From: DASWVC01 sp036401335
GTDB lineage: Bacteria; Verrucomicrobiota; Verrucomicrobiia; Chthoniobacterales; JAFAMB01
Direction of reading: 5' to 3'
Assembly: GCA_036401335.1 (NCBI GenBank)
Contig: DASWVC010000127.1
Coordinates: 1-17,749, forward strand
Length of the DNA stretch: 17,749 nucleotides
Under the pieces are notes generated by a model. The model was not told the origin of the DNA. It saw only the letters and a list, made by a program, of their open reading frames with translations, and ran no database searches. Every line of letters starts with the position of its first letter. Positions within the stretch are counted from its first letter, which is position 1. The translations under genes and the position numbers were made by a program. Positions 1 through 6,818 of this stretch are shown one piece after another.

Positions 1-303
1 TTTACCGCGAGGCCCGGCGTGCCGCCATGACCCCTTGGGCGCAGGCCCGTGAGGGGCCAATCGCCTGCTGCCAAAGGAGCAGACCCGGAGGCCTTTGCGG
101 CTCCGCGCGGGGGCGGTGGTCGTGAAGGCGCCCCCGTCAGGACGTCGGCCACCGTCGGATCGCCTCGGTCCTGAATGTACGGGCGGTCGGGCGACACCAC
201 CGGCTTGGGTCCGTTGCCGGAGCGGGGCACGAGGCACCCCGTCACGAGGAGGAGCGCTGGCAGCAGCTCGCCGGCGGCTGGGCCGTTATCGGGCGGGACC
301 CAG

Positions 304-554
304 ATGGACGCCTGCTTCGCCGCCGAGGCTGAGGCCCAGCATGGCGCCTTGAGCGTGGCCACCCGACACGCCTTGCGCGGGGAAAAAAGCCGGCCGCTGC
401 TCGGGCAGATCAAGGCGGGCCTGCAGGACGTGCAGGCGGGTGCCCTGGCCAAAGCGGTCAGTACACCTTGACGGTTTGGCCGCGGCTCACCCGCTTTTTG
501 GCTGACCTAGGCGTCAGCCTAGCACTTTTTACTACTACCTTGAAGCAGCATTAG
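304..554 (+). pseudogene. IS66-family transposase remnant (frameshifted C-terminal piece)
   Basis: Two adjacent frames together read like the C-terminal part of an IS66-type transposase. The first frame (304 to about 458) contains LRGEKSRPLLGQIKAGLQ and then GALAKAV. After the loss of one base near 457-459 the reading continues in another frame as QYTLTVWPRLTRFLADLGV, up to a stop at 552-554. IS66 transposases carry the matching order, roughly R-x-x-SxPLLxxLxAWL, then a SxLAxAIxYxLNQWxxLTRFLxDG segment. The following DNNxAERAxRP segment cannot be found, and nothing upstream of 304 resembles the catalytic core. I see no terminal inverted repeats. This is inactive debris of an insertion element; the family call rests on motif memory, not on a search. 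Confidence 0.6.
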
Positions 555-823
555 CGAAGCGCATCCTGCGAGGCCCGGCCGAGGCGTTGGCGTGCCGTCC
601 GCTGCCCTTTCGCGTTCAGAGTGTCGCTTCTCAACGTGAATGCAACTCCAGGCAGGGCGGTAGCCTGCGTGCTGGGTACCGAAGTGGGTGCAAACGACCC
701 CTGATTCTAGCCAAGTTGGTGCACCTGGAAGGCGGGCCTGAGTTATTTTTTCAAACGGGCGTCACGGGCTCGGAGGCGGTGAATCGTTCCCTCTTGCGCG
801 TCAACCGTTGGTCACCGCTTCAG
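555..823. other. Intergenic stretch with no recognised gene
   Basis: I see no coding region, RNA gene or clear terminator between the IS66 remnant and the 3' end of the metallo-hydrolase pseudogene. Open frames here are short, rich in Arg, Cys and Ser, and look like no protein family. It may be further eroded insertion-element DNA. Confidence 0.4.
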
Positions 824-1709
824 CTATCGCGCGATGTCGCCCGCATGGATGCCGCTGGCCAGGTCAAAGGAGGCGCCGACCGCACCGACCACGCACGCCT
901 CGCGTTCCAGCGCCAAGTGCTCACGGAAACAGTAGACCGGCTCGAGGCCAGTGCAGTGCGCGCCGAGGATTTGAGCGACCCCGAAGCTTTTTAACTGGTC
1001 GGCGGTCCAGGCGAGAGCGTCCCCTTTGGCCGCGAACAGGTGGAACCCGCCCAAGGCGGCGTACACCGGCGTGGCAGGGCGCACCGTCTGGCGCGCGTAG
1101 GTCAGGATATCGATGAGTCCGGCGTGACCGCAGCCGGTTAGAACGACCAAGCCTTTTTCACTGTCGAACACCAGCGCCTGGTCCTCCGGAATGTTGTCCT
1201 CCAGGAGCTTGCCATCGGGATCGCGCACATGGATGGCTGCGGGGTAATTCTTTTCCGGGTAAGGCCGGGGCACTGGGCCGGTCAGCCACACGCCGGGAAA
1301 GAGCTCCTGGGGTTGCGCGTGTTCAATGAATTTGCCCCCGAGCGCTTCGTAACCGCTCTTGACTTCCGCCATGGTCATCTCAGTGGTGATGGGAGAGGAT
1401 GACGTCTTCAATGTTAGAGAGGTCGATGCCGAGTTCCCGGGCGTTGTTGAGCACCGTGTCGGGCCGACCGCCCGTATCAAAGAGCAGGCGTTTGCCGTCG
1501 GCCTCCACCAGCGCCGAAAAGCCCCACTCACCTACGCCCGCCGCGTCGGTCAACATGGTGGAAAGCACAGTGACCCTCAACGCGCGGACCGGGCCTGCCA
1601 CAGGCGTTGCGGGACCCGCGCTGGCGCCCTCCTTCGGATGTCCGCTCAGCCGCCCTAAGCCCAACAGCAGCGCCAAACCCGCGATCAACGCGAGGGCTGC
1701 GGCGAACAA
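824..1709 (-). pseudogene. MBL-fold metallo-hydrolase pseudogene (frameshift and deletion at the metal motif)
   Basis: Transcription runs from 1709 to 824. The start is probably TTG at 1709-1707, with GGGAGGG about nine bases upstream. The N-terminal half has a hydrophobic anchor (residues 1-18) and then LLFDTGGRPDTVLNNAREL and DVILSHHH, the beginning of the HxHxDH metal motif. A TGA follows the third His at once. The rest continues in another frame as SGYEALGGKFIEHAQ, FPGVWLTGPVPR, IPEDQALVFDSEKGLVVLTG, CGHAGLIDIL, AALGGFHLF and LGAHCTGLEP. These are hallmarks of the MBL group often annotated as 7,8-dihydropterin-6-yl-methyl-4-aminobenzene 5'-phosphate synthase-like. In intact relatives roughly 45-60 residues normally lie between the SHxHxDH motif and the SGYEALGG segment. 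Here they are nearly absent, so a simple one-base error does not explain the break. The protein cannot bind metal normally. Confidence 0.75.
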
Positions 1710-1759
1710 AAAGCGGTTCCCTCCCGTTGGGGAAAACCACTCTTACCGGCCGCTCTCGG

Positions 1760-2056
1760 CTAATCTTCCAGGAGAAGGTCGAAATCGACGCGATGGTGTA
1801 AGAAATCGACCGCAACCGTTCGATACTGCAACGGACCATTCGGGCCGTCCTGATGTTCCAGAAGAAGGTCGGCGCCGCTGGCCGCCCCGAAATGAGCTTC
1901 CTCGAACAGGCAACGAACCGTCAGGGTGACCCATTCCGGGCCGACGGACGCACACTGGCGGGCCGCCGCTTCCGCTTGGTCCGGCGGTATACCGGAACTT
2001 GCCATCACTCGAGGCGCCAAGTCCCGCGAGAGTTGGGTGAGTCGTTTGATCGTCAT
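1760..2056 (-). CDS. Small hypothetical protein (98 aa) upstream of the metallo-hydrolase pseudogene
   Basis: I do not recognise this protein. ATG at 2056-2054 is preferred over the TTG one codon earlier because an AGG lies about eight bases upstream of the ATG. The product is soluble, with no signal peptide or membrane segment. The N-terminal half looks helical (TIKRLTQLSRDLAPRVMASS, then a segment rich in Ala, Glu and Gln). The C-terminal part is acidic and ends FLHHRVDFDLLLED. It lies 50 bases upstream of the decayed MBL gene on the same strand, so the two may once have been an operon. A further short open segment (2064-2189, same strand) stops eight bases before this ATG, which hints at another truncated upstream gene. 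Balanced composition makes it more convincing than its antisense frames, but it could also be a remnant. Confidence 0.5.
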   Translation of the reverse strand: MTIKRLTQLSRDLAPRVMASSGIPPDQAEAAARQCASVGPEWVTLTVRCLFEEAHFGAASGADLLLEHQDGPNGPLQYRTVAVDFLHHRVDFDLLLED

Positions 2057-2063
2057 CAAGGAC

Positions 2064-2189
2064 CTACATCGGGAGAAGATTCACCGGCTTGATACGTTTT
2101 TCCGTGTGGCCCGGCACGTTCTCGGCCCATAGAACCACGCCGGCGGATGATACAACCCAAGGCCCATCGGGCGCCAGGATTATCAGCCT
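2064..2189 (-). pseudogene. Possible C-terminal remnant of an unknown gene
   Basis: This frame, bounded upstream by TAG, reads LIILAPDGPWVVSSAGVVLW and then AENVPGHTEKRIKPVNLLPM before a TAG at 2066-2064. The composition is protein-like, unlike the Arg-rich shadows around it, but there is no credible start codon. It stops eight bases before the 98-residue hypothetical gene. I cannot name a family. It may be the tail of a gene whose front has been lost, or chance. Confidence 0.25.
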
Positions 2190-2289
2190 CTACGGGCAAT
2201 GGATGAATTCAGCCGGAAAATGCAAGCAGCTGGCCGGTGATCACGGCCCAATATCCTTGAGAGACGATAGTTACCAGCATCGTTCATAA

Positions 2290-2457
2290 AAAAAGCTTTG
2301 GTTTGGAATCTGGGTACTTCTGCGACGCCTCATGCCGGCCGCAGCGCCTTCGCCGACGTCGAGGATGGCCGTGGGCGGGCTGAGCCTGCTTGGGCTGCTG
2401 GCGCTGCAGCGGCGGGTCCGCTGGTACCGACAGGGACCAATGGGTGACCGCCGATAG
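2290..2457 (+). pseudogene. PEP-CTERM-like C-terminal tail remnant
   Basis: From ATG at 2332 the frame gives a 41-residue peptide. It has a Pro/Ser segment (PAAAPSPTSR), one hydrophobic stretch (MAVGGLSLLGLLAL) and a basic end (QRRVRWYRQ). That order, a Pro-rich motif followed by a single membrane helix and an Arg cluster, matches the sorting tail of PEP-CTERM exoproteins (VPEP motif, helix, RRR), which are common in Verrucomicrobiota and other exopolysaccharide producers. The VPEP motif itself is not intact. The frame is open back to TAA at 2287-2289 but shows no preceding domain, so this looks like a tail cut off from its protein. It could also be a small single-pass membrane peptide. Confidence 0.35.
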
Positions 2458-2656
2458 CCGGCGGGATAGTCCCTCCGGCTCCGGCGCACCGACGAAAAAG
2501 CCAGATTTGCCTTTATGGCCGTCGGAATTTACGCGAAAACTCCGTCAAGTTAAGCAAGTATATGGAACCTGTCCAGCCAGTGGTTCAGTGGGCGTGCCCC
2601 GTCGCCAACCGTCCGGGGCGCCGGATCATCGGGAACAAACGTTCGGCCGGCAGGGA
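2458..2656. other. Intergenic region upstream of the membrane protein, AT-richer island
   Basis: Although a reading frame stays open through here into the membrane protein gene, its translation has no family resemblance and changes character at about 2657, so I treat it as non-coding. An AT-richer patch at about 2505-2572, ending in AAGTATATGG, is the most plausible place for a promoter of the downstream + strand genes. No convincing paired -35 and -10 elements can be fixed. Confidence 0.3.
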
Positions 2657-3937
2657 ATGGGGGCCTTGCGGTCGGGTTGGCCGGCTGTTTCTTGCGGTCG
2701 GCAACGGCGTTGGCGACTCGGTCGAGTGACTTTGGCGGTGCCTGGACCAGGGCCGGCCGGCGCCGGACCGTCGTGGTGGGTCTGGCTCGGACTCGCGGTT
2801 GGGTACGCGCTGCTCCTTTTTGCCAACCCGGTTTCGCCGTTCCTTGGCAATGGCTGGCGAGCCCTCCAGCGCCATCCGCGAATCCTGATTTGGTTTGCGG
2901 CGCTGACCGCGATTTACGCGTTGTTTCAGAATTGTCTGGCGATTGAGGTGGGCGAACTCAGCCTTGTGCCGGACGGATCTCCGACGCTTTCTTCGTTTCG
3001 GCCCTCATCCTGGAGTGCCGCCGCTGCCCGCGCGTGGCTGCCTGCCCTTGACAGCGTCGGCGGCACCTTCCACCAGGCCGTGGTAACCTACCCTGCCTCC
3101 AGCGTGGCGGCTCTGCTTTTCCTCCTGGACTGCCACGGCACGCGCCGCTTGATTTGTGACGGTGCCCGCCTGCGCCTCGGCCGCGCTTGGTGGGCGGTCG
3201 GCGCGGCCCTTATGATTTGCGCCGTGGCGGCCCTGTTCAAGCCTTTGTTTGCCGCCTTTATCTACCTGCTGAACGGATTCGTCGGAGGCGTCGAATTGCT
3301 GCAAATCGGGGCCGTGCTCGACGCCCTGTCGTTCCAATTTGAAACGCTTTTTGGCATGCTGGTGCAAGTCTATTTGATTTTGCTGACTTACGCCTGGATC
3401 CGTGGCCTGAGCGTTTCGCCGGACCGGGTGTTCGGCCTCGCGCTTAAACGCAGTGTTTTCACCGCCCGCTGGACCGGGGTGCTGCTTGTGGCGGGAATTA
3501 TCCTCGTGAACGGTCCATTGCTGGTCACCTACGTGTGGATCAGCCTCCACACGGATTTCACCAGGGCCGTGGTGCAGTACGTGGACCAAACCGCCCGGCC
3601 GTTGCTCGACGTCGTTTTGATCCTTTTTGGGTCGGTTCAGGTTTGCCTTGTGTTCCACAACGAGGAGTTAACCCGGGCGCTCAACCACCACGGGCGTTTT
3701 GTCCGTGCCTACGGGTATCGTTATGGATGGTTTCTGCTGGTCACCGGTTGCCACTTCTTCTTGCTTTACTGGCTGGGCAGCTACCTGCAAGCCGGGTTCC
3801 CCGCCGGCTCGCTCCCCGAACGGCTGACCGCATTCGGTATCGCGGAGGTCCGGGCGGTGCTTGCGGCCTGGTTCCTGGCAAGCTGGGTTTGTTTCTATCG
3901 CGCGATGGAACAGGGTGGGCGGGAGGTCAAGTTTTAG
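2657..3937 (+). CDS. Multi-pass integral membrane protein of unknown function
   Basis: The product is about 426 residues if ATG 2657 is used. A GTG at 2726 is an alternative, and neither has a good ribosome site. Hydrophobic segments, numbered from 2657, lie near residues 41-58, 74-94, 143-158, 178-208, 228-248, 272-294, 314-334, 356-374 and 396-413, giving roughly eight or nine membrane helices. The amphipathic C-terminus ends REVKF. The loop at residues 95-142 is rich in Ser, Pro and Ala and may face the periplasm. I see no known transporter or enzyme motif. It lies 143 bases upstream of the ABC-like gene and the HpnD-like gene on the same strand. A membrane partner for the ABC-like protein, or a role in lipid or isoprenoid handling at the membrane, is possible from context alone. 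Antisense frames across it are shadows. Confidence 0.7.
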   Translation: MGALRSGWPAVSCGRQRRWRLGRVTLAVPGPGPAGAGPSWWVWLGLAVGYALLLFANPVSPFLGNGWRALQRHPRILIWFAALTAIYALFQNCLAIEVGELSLVPDGSPTLSSFRPSSWSAAAARAWLPALDSVGGTFHQAVVTYPASSVAALLFLLDCHGTRRLICDGARLRLGRAWWAVGAALMICAVAALFKPLFAAFIYLLNGFVGGVELLQIGAVLDALSFQFETLFGMLVQVYLILLTYAWIRGLSVSPDRVFGLALKRSVFTARWTGVLLVAGIILVNGPLLVTYVWISLHTDFTRAVVQYVDQTARPLLDVVLILFGSVQVCLVFHNEELTRALNHHGRFVRAYGYRYGWFLLVTGCHFFLLYWLGSYLQAGFPAGSLPERLTAFGIAEVRAVLAAWFLASWVCFYRAMEQGGREVKF

Positions 3938-4080
3938 AGCCGGGTTAACTTCCATGATCGGGCTGCCCACGCCGGCCGTTTTCGCTTTACGTCAGACGCT
4001 GGCCTGTTCACTCTCCGCAGAGCGGTTGCGTTCGGCATTGGCACCCACCCTCCGCGAATGACCCCTCTGCGTTCTCCGTT

Positions 4081-4785
4081 ATGCCAGCCTTGTTGCTCCA
4101 GGCCAACCAGTTGAAAGCTGAACGGTGTTGCGCCGGTCAGCCGGTCGAAAGGGTCGACGGGTTTTCCGGTGCCTTCCCCCCTGGAACGGTTTGTGAGTTG
4201 ATGGGCCCCGAAAACGGCGGAAAACACCTGCTTTGGCGGTTGCTCACCTTGCTGCAACGGCCCACGGAAGGGGATATGATTATCGGTGATCAATCAATGA
4301 TCACCCTGGCTGAAGGTGAAATGGCTGCGGTGCGCAACCGGGATTATGGGTATTTGTTTGCCATCCCCTACCTTCTCCCGGGGTTCACGGTGGTGGAGAA
4401 TGTAGCGATGCCGCTCTTTAAACTTCGGCAAGTAGAGCCGGCGCAAGCCCGCACCCGCACCGAAGCGGTGCTCCGGGCAACCGGCTTGTTGGAGGTGGCC
4501 TCGGCCCAGTTGGGAGAACTGTCGGCCCTGCAACACCAATTGGTGGCTTTGGCCCGCGCCATGATTCACGGACCGGTTTTTCTCGCCGTCGAGCGTTTTG
4601 GTGAGAACTTGACGGAAACGGAGACGGCACGCCTTTCTGAGATCTGCCAATACGTCGCAGAGTGGTCGGCTGTGTCGGTTATTGCCACCGCCGCCCCAGG
4701 CCTGACACTTCCGTGGGCCAACTTGAAATTCGAAATTGAAAATGGACGGGTCACGGAAAATGCCGGAATCCCGGGACGTTCATGA
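4081..4785 (+). CDS. ABC-ATPase-like protein with degenerate catalytic motifs (LolD/FtsE-like fold)
   Basis: The 234-residue product aligns along its whole length with LolD-type ABC ATPases, yet nearly every catalytic motif is altered. Walker A (42-49) is GPENGGKH, with His where Ser/Thr is needed. The Q-loop (91-96) is YLFAIP, with Ala in place of Gln, although the following LLPGFTVVENVAMPL is typical. The signature reads LSALQHQL instead of LSGGQQQR. Walker B (166-172) reads VFLAVER, with Val replacing the Mg-binding Asp while Glu171 stays. The H-loop (201-206) is IATAAP, with Ala replacing His. The ORF is nonetheless intact and its stop overlaps the start of the HpnD-like gene (ATGA), so it is likely translated. 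It probably binds nucleotide weakly or not at all and may act structurally or in regulation. Recent inactivation is unlikely because no stop or frameshift is present. The start has no clear Shine-Dalgarno sequence. Confidence 0.75.
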   Translation: MPALLLQANQLKAERCCAGQPVERVDGFSGAFPPGTVCELMGPENGGKHLLWRLLTLLQRPTEGDMIIGDQSMITLAEGEMAAVRNRDYGYLFAIPYLLPGFTVVENVAMPLFKLRQVEPAQARTRTEAVLRATGLLEVASAQLGELSALQHQLVALARAMIHGPVFLAVERFGENLTETETARLSEICQYVAEWSAVSVIATAAPGLTLPWANLKFEIENGRVTENAGIPGRS

Positions 4786-5624
4786 GTTCTGCAGAGGAGA
4801 TTACCAGGCGAAGCAATTCGAATCTGGCCCTTGCGTTTTTCGCATTGCCGGAACCACGGCGAAAGGCGATGGGCGTGTTTTACGCGTTTTGCCGTCAGGT
4901 CGACGACCTTGCAGACGATGCCGGGATACCCCTCGAACAGCGCCGGGACGCCCTCGCGCGGTGGAGAGCCGCCCTGCGGCAAGGCATTCCAGGCGAACCG
5001 TCGTTCGCGGGAGAAGTTCGCGCCCTCATCCGGGCGTACGGCGTGAACCTCCAGCTCCTGGATGATCTTCTCGACGGCGTGGAATCAGATTTTTTGCCCG
5101 TGCGATTCAACACCTTTGCTGAGCTAAACCAATATTGTTACCAGGTGGCCAGTGCCGTCGGCCTGGTTTCAATCGAGATTTTCGGCTACCGTAATCCCCA
5201 GACCCGGCGGTACGCCTACCTGCTTGGGCAGGCTTTGCAGCTTACCAACATCATCCGGGACGTTGAGGTCGACTTGCGCCACGGGGACCGCATTTACCTT
5301 CCTTTGACCGAACTCGCCCAACACGGCTACTCGGAAGAAAAATTGCGCCAACGGGTTTACGACCGGGCATTCGTTTCCGTGCTTCAGGCGCAAGCTGATC
5401 GGGCCCACGGTTTTTTCCGGGAAGCACGCCGGCTCCTGCCCAGGGAAGACGTGCGAGCAATGGTAGCGGCAGAACTGATGCGCCGCATTTATCAACAGCT
5501 GTTGCGGAAGATTGAGGCAGACCGGTTCCGGATGTTCTATACCCGCTACCGCTTCACCCGAGCCCAAAAAGTTTGGATGGTTGCGCGGGCGTTCGCGTCC
5601 AATCGTCTGGGCTTCAAACCCTGA
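4782..5624 (+). CDS. hpnD: Squalene/phytoene synthase family, presqualene diphosphate synthase-like (HpnD)
   Basis: The 280-residue protein belongs to the trans-isoprenyl-diphosphate head-to-head synthases. The first Asp-rich motif is VDDLADD (40-46), and the second is NIIRDVEVD (156-164), preceded by QALQLT. The segments MGVFYAFCRQ and DRIYLPLTEL match the family's conserved blocks. Length is normal for HpnD or CrtB (270-300). In hopanoid pathways HpnD joins two farnesyl diphosphates to presqualene diphosphate in the cytosol or at the inner membrane, and HpnC and HpnE complete squalene. Neither partner is in this window, so a phytoene-synthase role cannot be excluded. The start ATG overlaps the stop of the ABC-like gene, implying translational coupling. 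No base or codon anomaly is evident. Confidence 0.85.
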   Translation: MSSAEEITRRSNSNLALAFFALPEPRRKAMGVFYAFCRQVDDLADDAGIPLEQRRDALARWRAALRQGIPGEPSFAGEVRALIRAYGVNLQLLDDLLDGVESDFLPVRFNTFAELNQYCYQVASAVGLVSIEIFGYRNPQTRRYAYLLGQALQLTNIIRDVEVDLRHGDRIYLPLTELAQHGYSEEKLRQRVYDRAFVSVLQAQADRAHGFFREARRLLPREDVRAMVAAELMRRIYQQLLRKIEADRFRMFYTRYRFTRAQKVWMVARAFASNRLGFKP

Positions 5625-5692
5625 AGTCCGTGGGTGGAGCGTGGACCGGCGAAACTGCCGACCCCGTCCGGAACGTAAAACCAGAGATGTGT

Positions 5693-6082
5693 ATGAAAGT
5701 CAGAACAACTTTGCTGGCGGCCGTTGCGGCCGTTGGTTGCTTGAACAGTTGCGATACTTACGAAGGCCGGGGCGCCGCCTACGGCGCCGGCACTGGCGCG
5801 ATCATTGGTGGGCTCGCCACCAACCGCGTCCATGGAGCAGCCACCGGGGCCGCGATCGGTGCCGGGGTGGGGGCGCTTGTCGGGGCGCTCATTCATGAAA
5901 ATGAGCGGGAACAGTATTACCGCTCTGCCCCTCCTGAAGGGTACCCCTATGCTCAGCGGACCGGCTACCCTGGAGTCGTGCGCAGCCCTTTTTACCCGTA
6001 CAACCTTATCGACGTGCACGGCATTCCTCCCGGCGCCCTGGTGCTTGACCCGTCCGTGAACCGGCCGTTTTTGCGACCGTAA
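5693..6082 (+). CDS. Glycine-zipper lipoprotein (YmgG/OmpA-like Gly-zipper)
   Basis: This predicted 129-residue envelope protein begins MKVRTTLLAAVAAVGCLNSC, a signal peptide with a lipobox-like LNSC (Cys20) for lipid attachment. An in-frame ATG two codons earlier is an alternative start. Residues 27-64 form a glycine zipper (GAAYGAGTGAIIGGL, then GAATGAAIGAGVGALVGAL), typical of small outer-membrane or periplasmic proteins that pack helices in membranes. The C-terminal third is rich in Pro, Tyr and Arg (EREQYYRSAPPEGYPYAQR). It ends in a conserved-looking block, YPYNLIDVHGIPPGALVLDP, which in similar proteins follows the zipper. It lies 68 bases downstream of the HpnD-like gene on the same strand and could be a separate transcription unit. 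Function is unknown beyond envelope association. Confidence 0.75.
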   Translation: MKVRTTLLAAVAAVGCLNSCDTYEGRGAAYGAGTGAIIGGLATNRVHGAATGAAIGAGVGALVGALIHENEREQYYRSAPPEGYPYAQRTGYPGVVRSPFYPYNLIDVHGIPPGALVLDPSVNRPFLRP

Positions 6083-6304
6083 AAGAGGGTGTCGGAGTAA
6101 CGGCATCAGCGCGGTTTTCAGCGCCCGCGGGTGACCGCCCGGGTGGCCCCGCGGCTCAACCAAGCCGGTCTCGCGATAAAGCCGCAGCAGGTCGCACTCG
6201 AACCACACGCTCACCCGGAGCCGTTCGGTCCGCTCCTGTCAGGTCTGCCCTTCCTTCTTCCACGCCCGCACCGGTCGCCACCGCAAGGCCGCCGAATACA
6301 GCCC
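6083..6304. other. Gene-free stretch after the lipoprotein
   Basis: No convincing gene. On the - strand a segment reads RVSVWFECDLLRLYRETGLV and then EPRGHPGGHPRALKTAL. It is interrupted by TGA upstream and matches nothing I know. It may belong to the decayed cluster that follows. On the + strand a long frame from 6131 to 7006 is Arg- and Pro-rich and runs antisense to the remnants and into the oxidoreductase gene, so I do not accept it. Confidence 0.35.
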
Positions 6305-6457
6305 TCATCCCACGCCACGCCGCCTCACCAAACGGCTGGTGCAGGAGAAAATTGCTCTAGAGATCATCGCCTTGCTGACGCCCGACAATCGGGCAACGCA
6401 ATCCATGCTGAACCCATTGACGCCGTATTCGCCGATCAGGGCGCCTGGCGCGCTGAG
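6305..6457 (-). pseudogene. TetR-family regulator remnant (N-terminal helix-turn-helix)
   Basis: The reverse strand reads ALIGEYGVNGFSMDCVARLS followed by GVSKAMISRAIFSCTSRLVRR, ending at TGA 6307-6305. TetR-family repressors carry the same pattern at residues 15-60 (alpha-1 end, GFxxxSMDDVAxxAGVSKATIYRHFxSKEALV). The recognition-helix end (TIYRHF) is scrambled and the ligand-binding domain is absent, so this is a fragment of about 45 residues. It lies just downstream of the ABC-exporter ATPase remnant on the same strand. TetR genes commonly control such exporters, which supports the call. A different HTH family is possible. Confidence 0.5.
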
Positions 6458-6481
6458 CCCTTTTTTTCGTGGGCTAGCGAC

Positions 6482-6703
6482 TTAGGCGCGCCTCCGCCGT
6501 TTCACTTGACTCCAGAGTTGGTTGCGCGTTTGTGGACCGAGGGCCAGGGTCGGCCCATCCAGGAAGAGAATCTTGGGCGTTTGAAGAAAACCGCGCGCAA
6601 TCTCGAGGCGGCGCCCCATTCTGCCGGAGCCGGGGAAAGCGAAGATTTCGCCTTTGTCCAGCTTTTGTGGTCCGTCGGAGCTTGGCGCGTCAGCTGGCGC
6701 CAC
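6482..6703 (-). pseudogene. ABC exporter ATPase remnant (DrrA/CcmA-like, signature to D-loop)
   Basis: This 73-residue open stretch contains LDKGEIFAFPGSGRMGRRLE, then IARGFLQTPKILFLDGPT and LALGPQTRNQLWSQVK. It matches the drug-exporter type ABC ATPases (SGGMRRRLEIARGLLHxPKILFLDEPTLGLDPQTRxxLW). The signature is damaged (SGRM for SGGM), the catalytic Glu of Walker B is Gly, and the D-loop Asp is Gly. There is no Walker A domain upstream: the frame closes and other frames only give fragments. The remnant is inactive. With the TetR fragment beside it, it suggests a lost exporter operon. Confidence 0.65.
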
Positions 6704-6818
6704 TGTTTTTCAACGTCCATCGGTCCCTTAAGAAAGACCACCCGCTCGTCACGACACAATCGCCCGCAGCCGTCCCAAGCTCCCCAAAGAAATCGCCGCC
6801 GTAGGCCGGAATCGCCGC

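Noticed and set aside
2390..2656. N-terminal extension of the membrane protein gene
   Set aside because: The frame is open but the translation is polar and anomalous, with no start and ribosome site better than those near 2657.
3005..3658. - strand frame of 217 codons over the membrane protein
   Set aside because: Rich in Gln, His and Arg, as expected from the reverse complement of hydrophobic codons; not a gene.
5546..6214. - strand frame of 222 codons over the lipoprotein gene
   Set aside because: Antisense shadow of the glycine-zipper lipoprotein; composition is not protein-like.
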